Shown in pieces: positions 63,566-64,000 of a stretch of 64,000 bases of DNA. The translations under genes and the position numbers were made by a program. Numbering within the stretch: position 1 is the first letter of the stretch; each line of letters begins with the position of its first letter. The DNA comes from Acidobacteriota bacterium (GTDB lineage Bacteria; Acidobacteriota; Vicinamibacteria; Vicinamibacterales; UBA2999). The notes under the pieces are model-generated. The model was not told the DNA's origin. It made no database searches and saw only the letters and a program-made list of their open reading frames with translations. The DNA is taken from positions 20,557 through 84,556 of the forward strand of contig JAUSDY010000139.1 of assembly GCA_030650395.1 (NCBI GenBank). The letters are read 5' to 3'.

Positions 63566-64000
63566 ATGGGTGAGCTCAACTCCCGCGCACAACTGCTCGA
63601 TGTCGTGCGGCAGGTTCGCCGGCGATGGCGCATCAAGCTGGCGCTTCGCGGCGCGGTTGGCTTCCTGCTCGCGGGTGTCGTCGCCATCGTGGCGATGGCC
63701 TACGCGCTCGAGTACCTCAAGTTCACACCCACGGCGATCTTCGCGTTCCGCATCGTCACCGCCGTCGTGCTCGTGGCCGCCGGCGCGTGGTTCTTCGCGC
63801 GGCCGCTGTCGCGCAAGGTCACCGACGAACAGGTCGCGCTCTATCTCGAAGAACATGAACCGACGCTCGACTCCACCATCCTCAGCGCGATGGAGGCGGC
63901 CGAGAAGCCGGGTGACTGGTCACCTGTTCTGATTCAACGGCTGATCGAAAACGCGATCGTGCGCGTCCACGAAATCCAGGAAGGCCAGCGCATCGAGCGC
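63566..64000 (+). CDS. membrane protein of the MoxR/VWA operon, 3'-truncated
   Basis: The first 145 residues are visible; the gene runs off the window in frame. Two hydrophobic helices (AVGFLLAGVVAIVAMAYALEY, VTAVVLVAAGAWFFAR) follow a basic start (LLDVVRQVRRRWRIKLAL), then a soluble helical stretch VALYLEEHEPTLDSTILSAM. This resembles DUF4175-type or hypothetical proteins at the end of such operons, but the family cannot be fixed from the fragment. Confidence 0.65.
   Translation, partial: MGELNSRAQLLDVVRQVRRRWRIKLALRGAVGFLLAGVVAIVAMAYALEYLKFTPTAIFAFRIVTAVVLVAAGAWFFARPLSRKVTDEQVALYLEEHEPTLDSTILSAMEAAEKPGDWSPVLIQRLIENAIVRVHEIQEGQRIER

Overview
The window reads as chromosomal DNA of a high-GC Acidobacteriota member, most likely class Vicinamibacteria (subdivision 6). 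The evidence is family content: three long TonB-dependent receptors with an N-terminal carboxypeptidase-regulatory-like domain (Oar type), a VWFA-related acidobacterial-domain protein, a remnant of an acidobacterial ADOP/MacB-type permease, and a Tes/Mss-like radical SAM protein. No rRNA, tRNA, transposase, integrase, phage gene or CRISPR was recognised. The lineage call is inference from gene families, not from a marker gene.

Layout. 1-4.1 kb: ABC exporter (two permeases and an ATPase), a membrane-anchored protein and a gamma-glutamylcyclotransferase. 4.1-10.4 kb: PilZ and degenerate receiver genes, divergent aldehyde dehydrogenase, TPR protein and the first receptor. 10.6-13.8 kb: isopropylmalate-dehydrogenase-like enzyme, thiolase and 3-hydroxyacyl-CoA dehydrogenase in one run. 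13.8-14.7 kb: a 0.9-kb inverted-repeat-bounded cassette with a GxxExxY nuclease-like gene. 14.7-21.4 kb: TPR protein, folE, second receptor, secreted protein, CoA-transferase and hydrolase. 21.4-27.1 kb: acyltransferase, two membrane glycan/lipid glycosyltransferases, a VTT protein and a solute symporter with its DUF485 partner. 27.2-35.3 kb: S9 peptidase, third receptor, deleted permease and radical SAM protein. 35.6-47.4 kb: TPR protein, aminotransferase, agmatinase-like, PhoD, P1 peptidase, SDR, a decayed hydrolase, M20 peptidase and class III aminotransferase. 47.4-56.2 kb: VWA/TPR protein, YpdA, 5'-nucleotidase, YciI, IlvE, a second inverted-repeat cassette (DUF2007) and PhzF. 56.3-64 kb: a MoxR/DUF58/BatA-type operon running off the end.

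The most unusual property is the intergenic DNA. At least a dozen unrelated short-tandem-repeat families (units of 7, 8, 9, 13, 18 and 42 bp) fill the gaps. Between convergent genes they occur as a forward array facing its reverse complement, giving long terminator-like hairpins. Several families have entered reading frames and are translated, for example as a shared DKPxGLSPP peptide in two unrelated proteins. Two arrays act as near-perfect terminal inverted repeats (31/32 and 25/26 identical) around small gene cassettes. Those cassettes also carry three copies of a ~150-nt multi-stem element (A, B, C) whose outer sequence is conserved while inner stems change on both sides. The GxxExxY gene, with a RecB-like PD-(D/E)xK motif set, lies between two of these copies. 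This is the best candidate for an undescribed mobile or structure-targeting system.

Other points: three genes have a TANNNT box exactly 6 nt before a start codon with no Shine-Dalgarno, suggesting leaderless transcription. An aminotransferase has lost its PLP-nitrogen Asp. A 29-residue membrane peptide gene may precede the third receptor.
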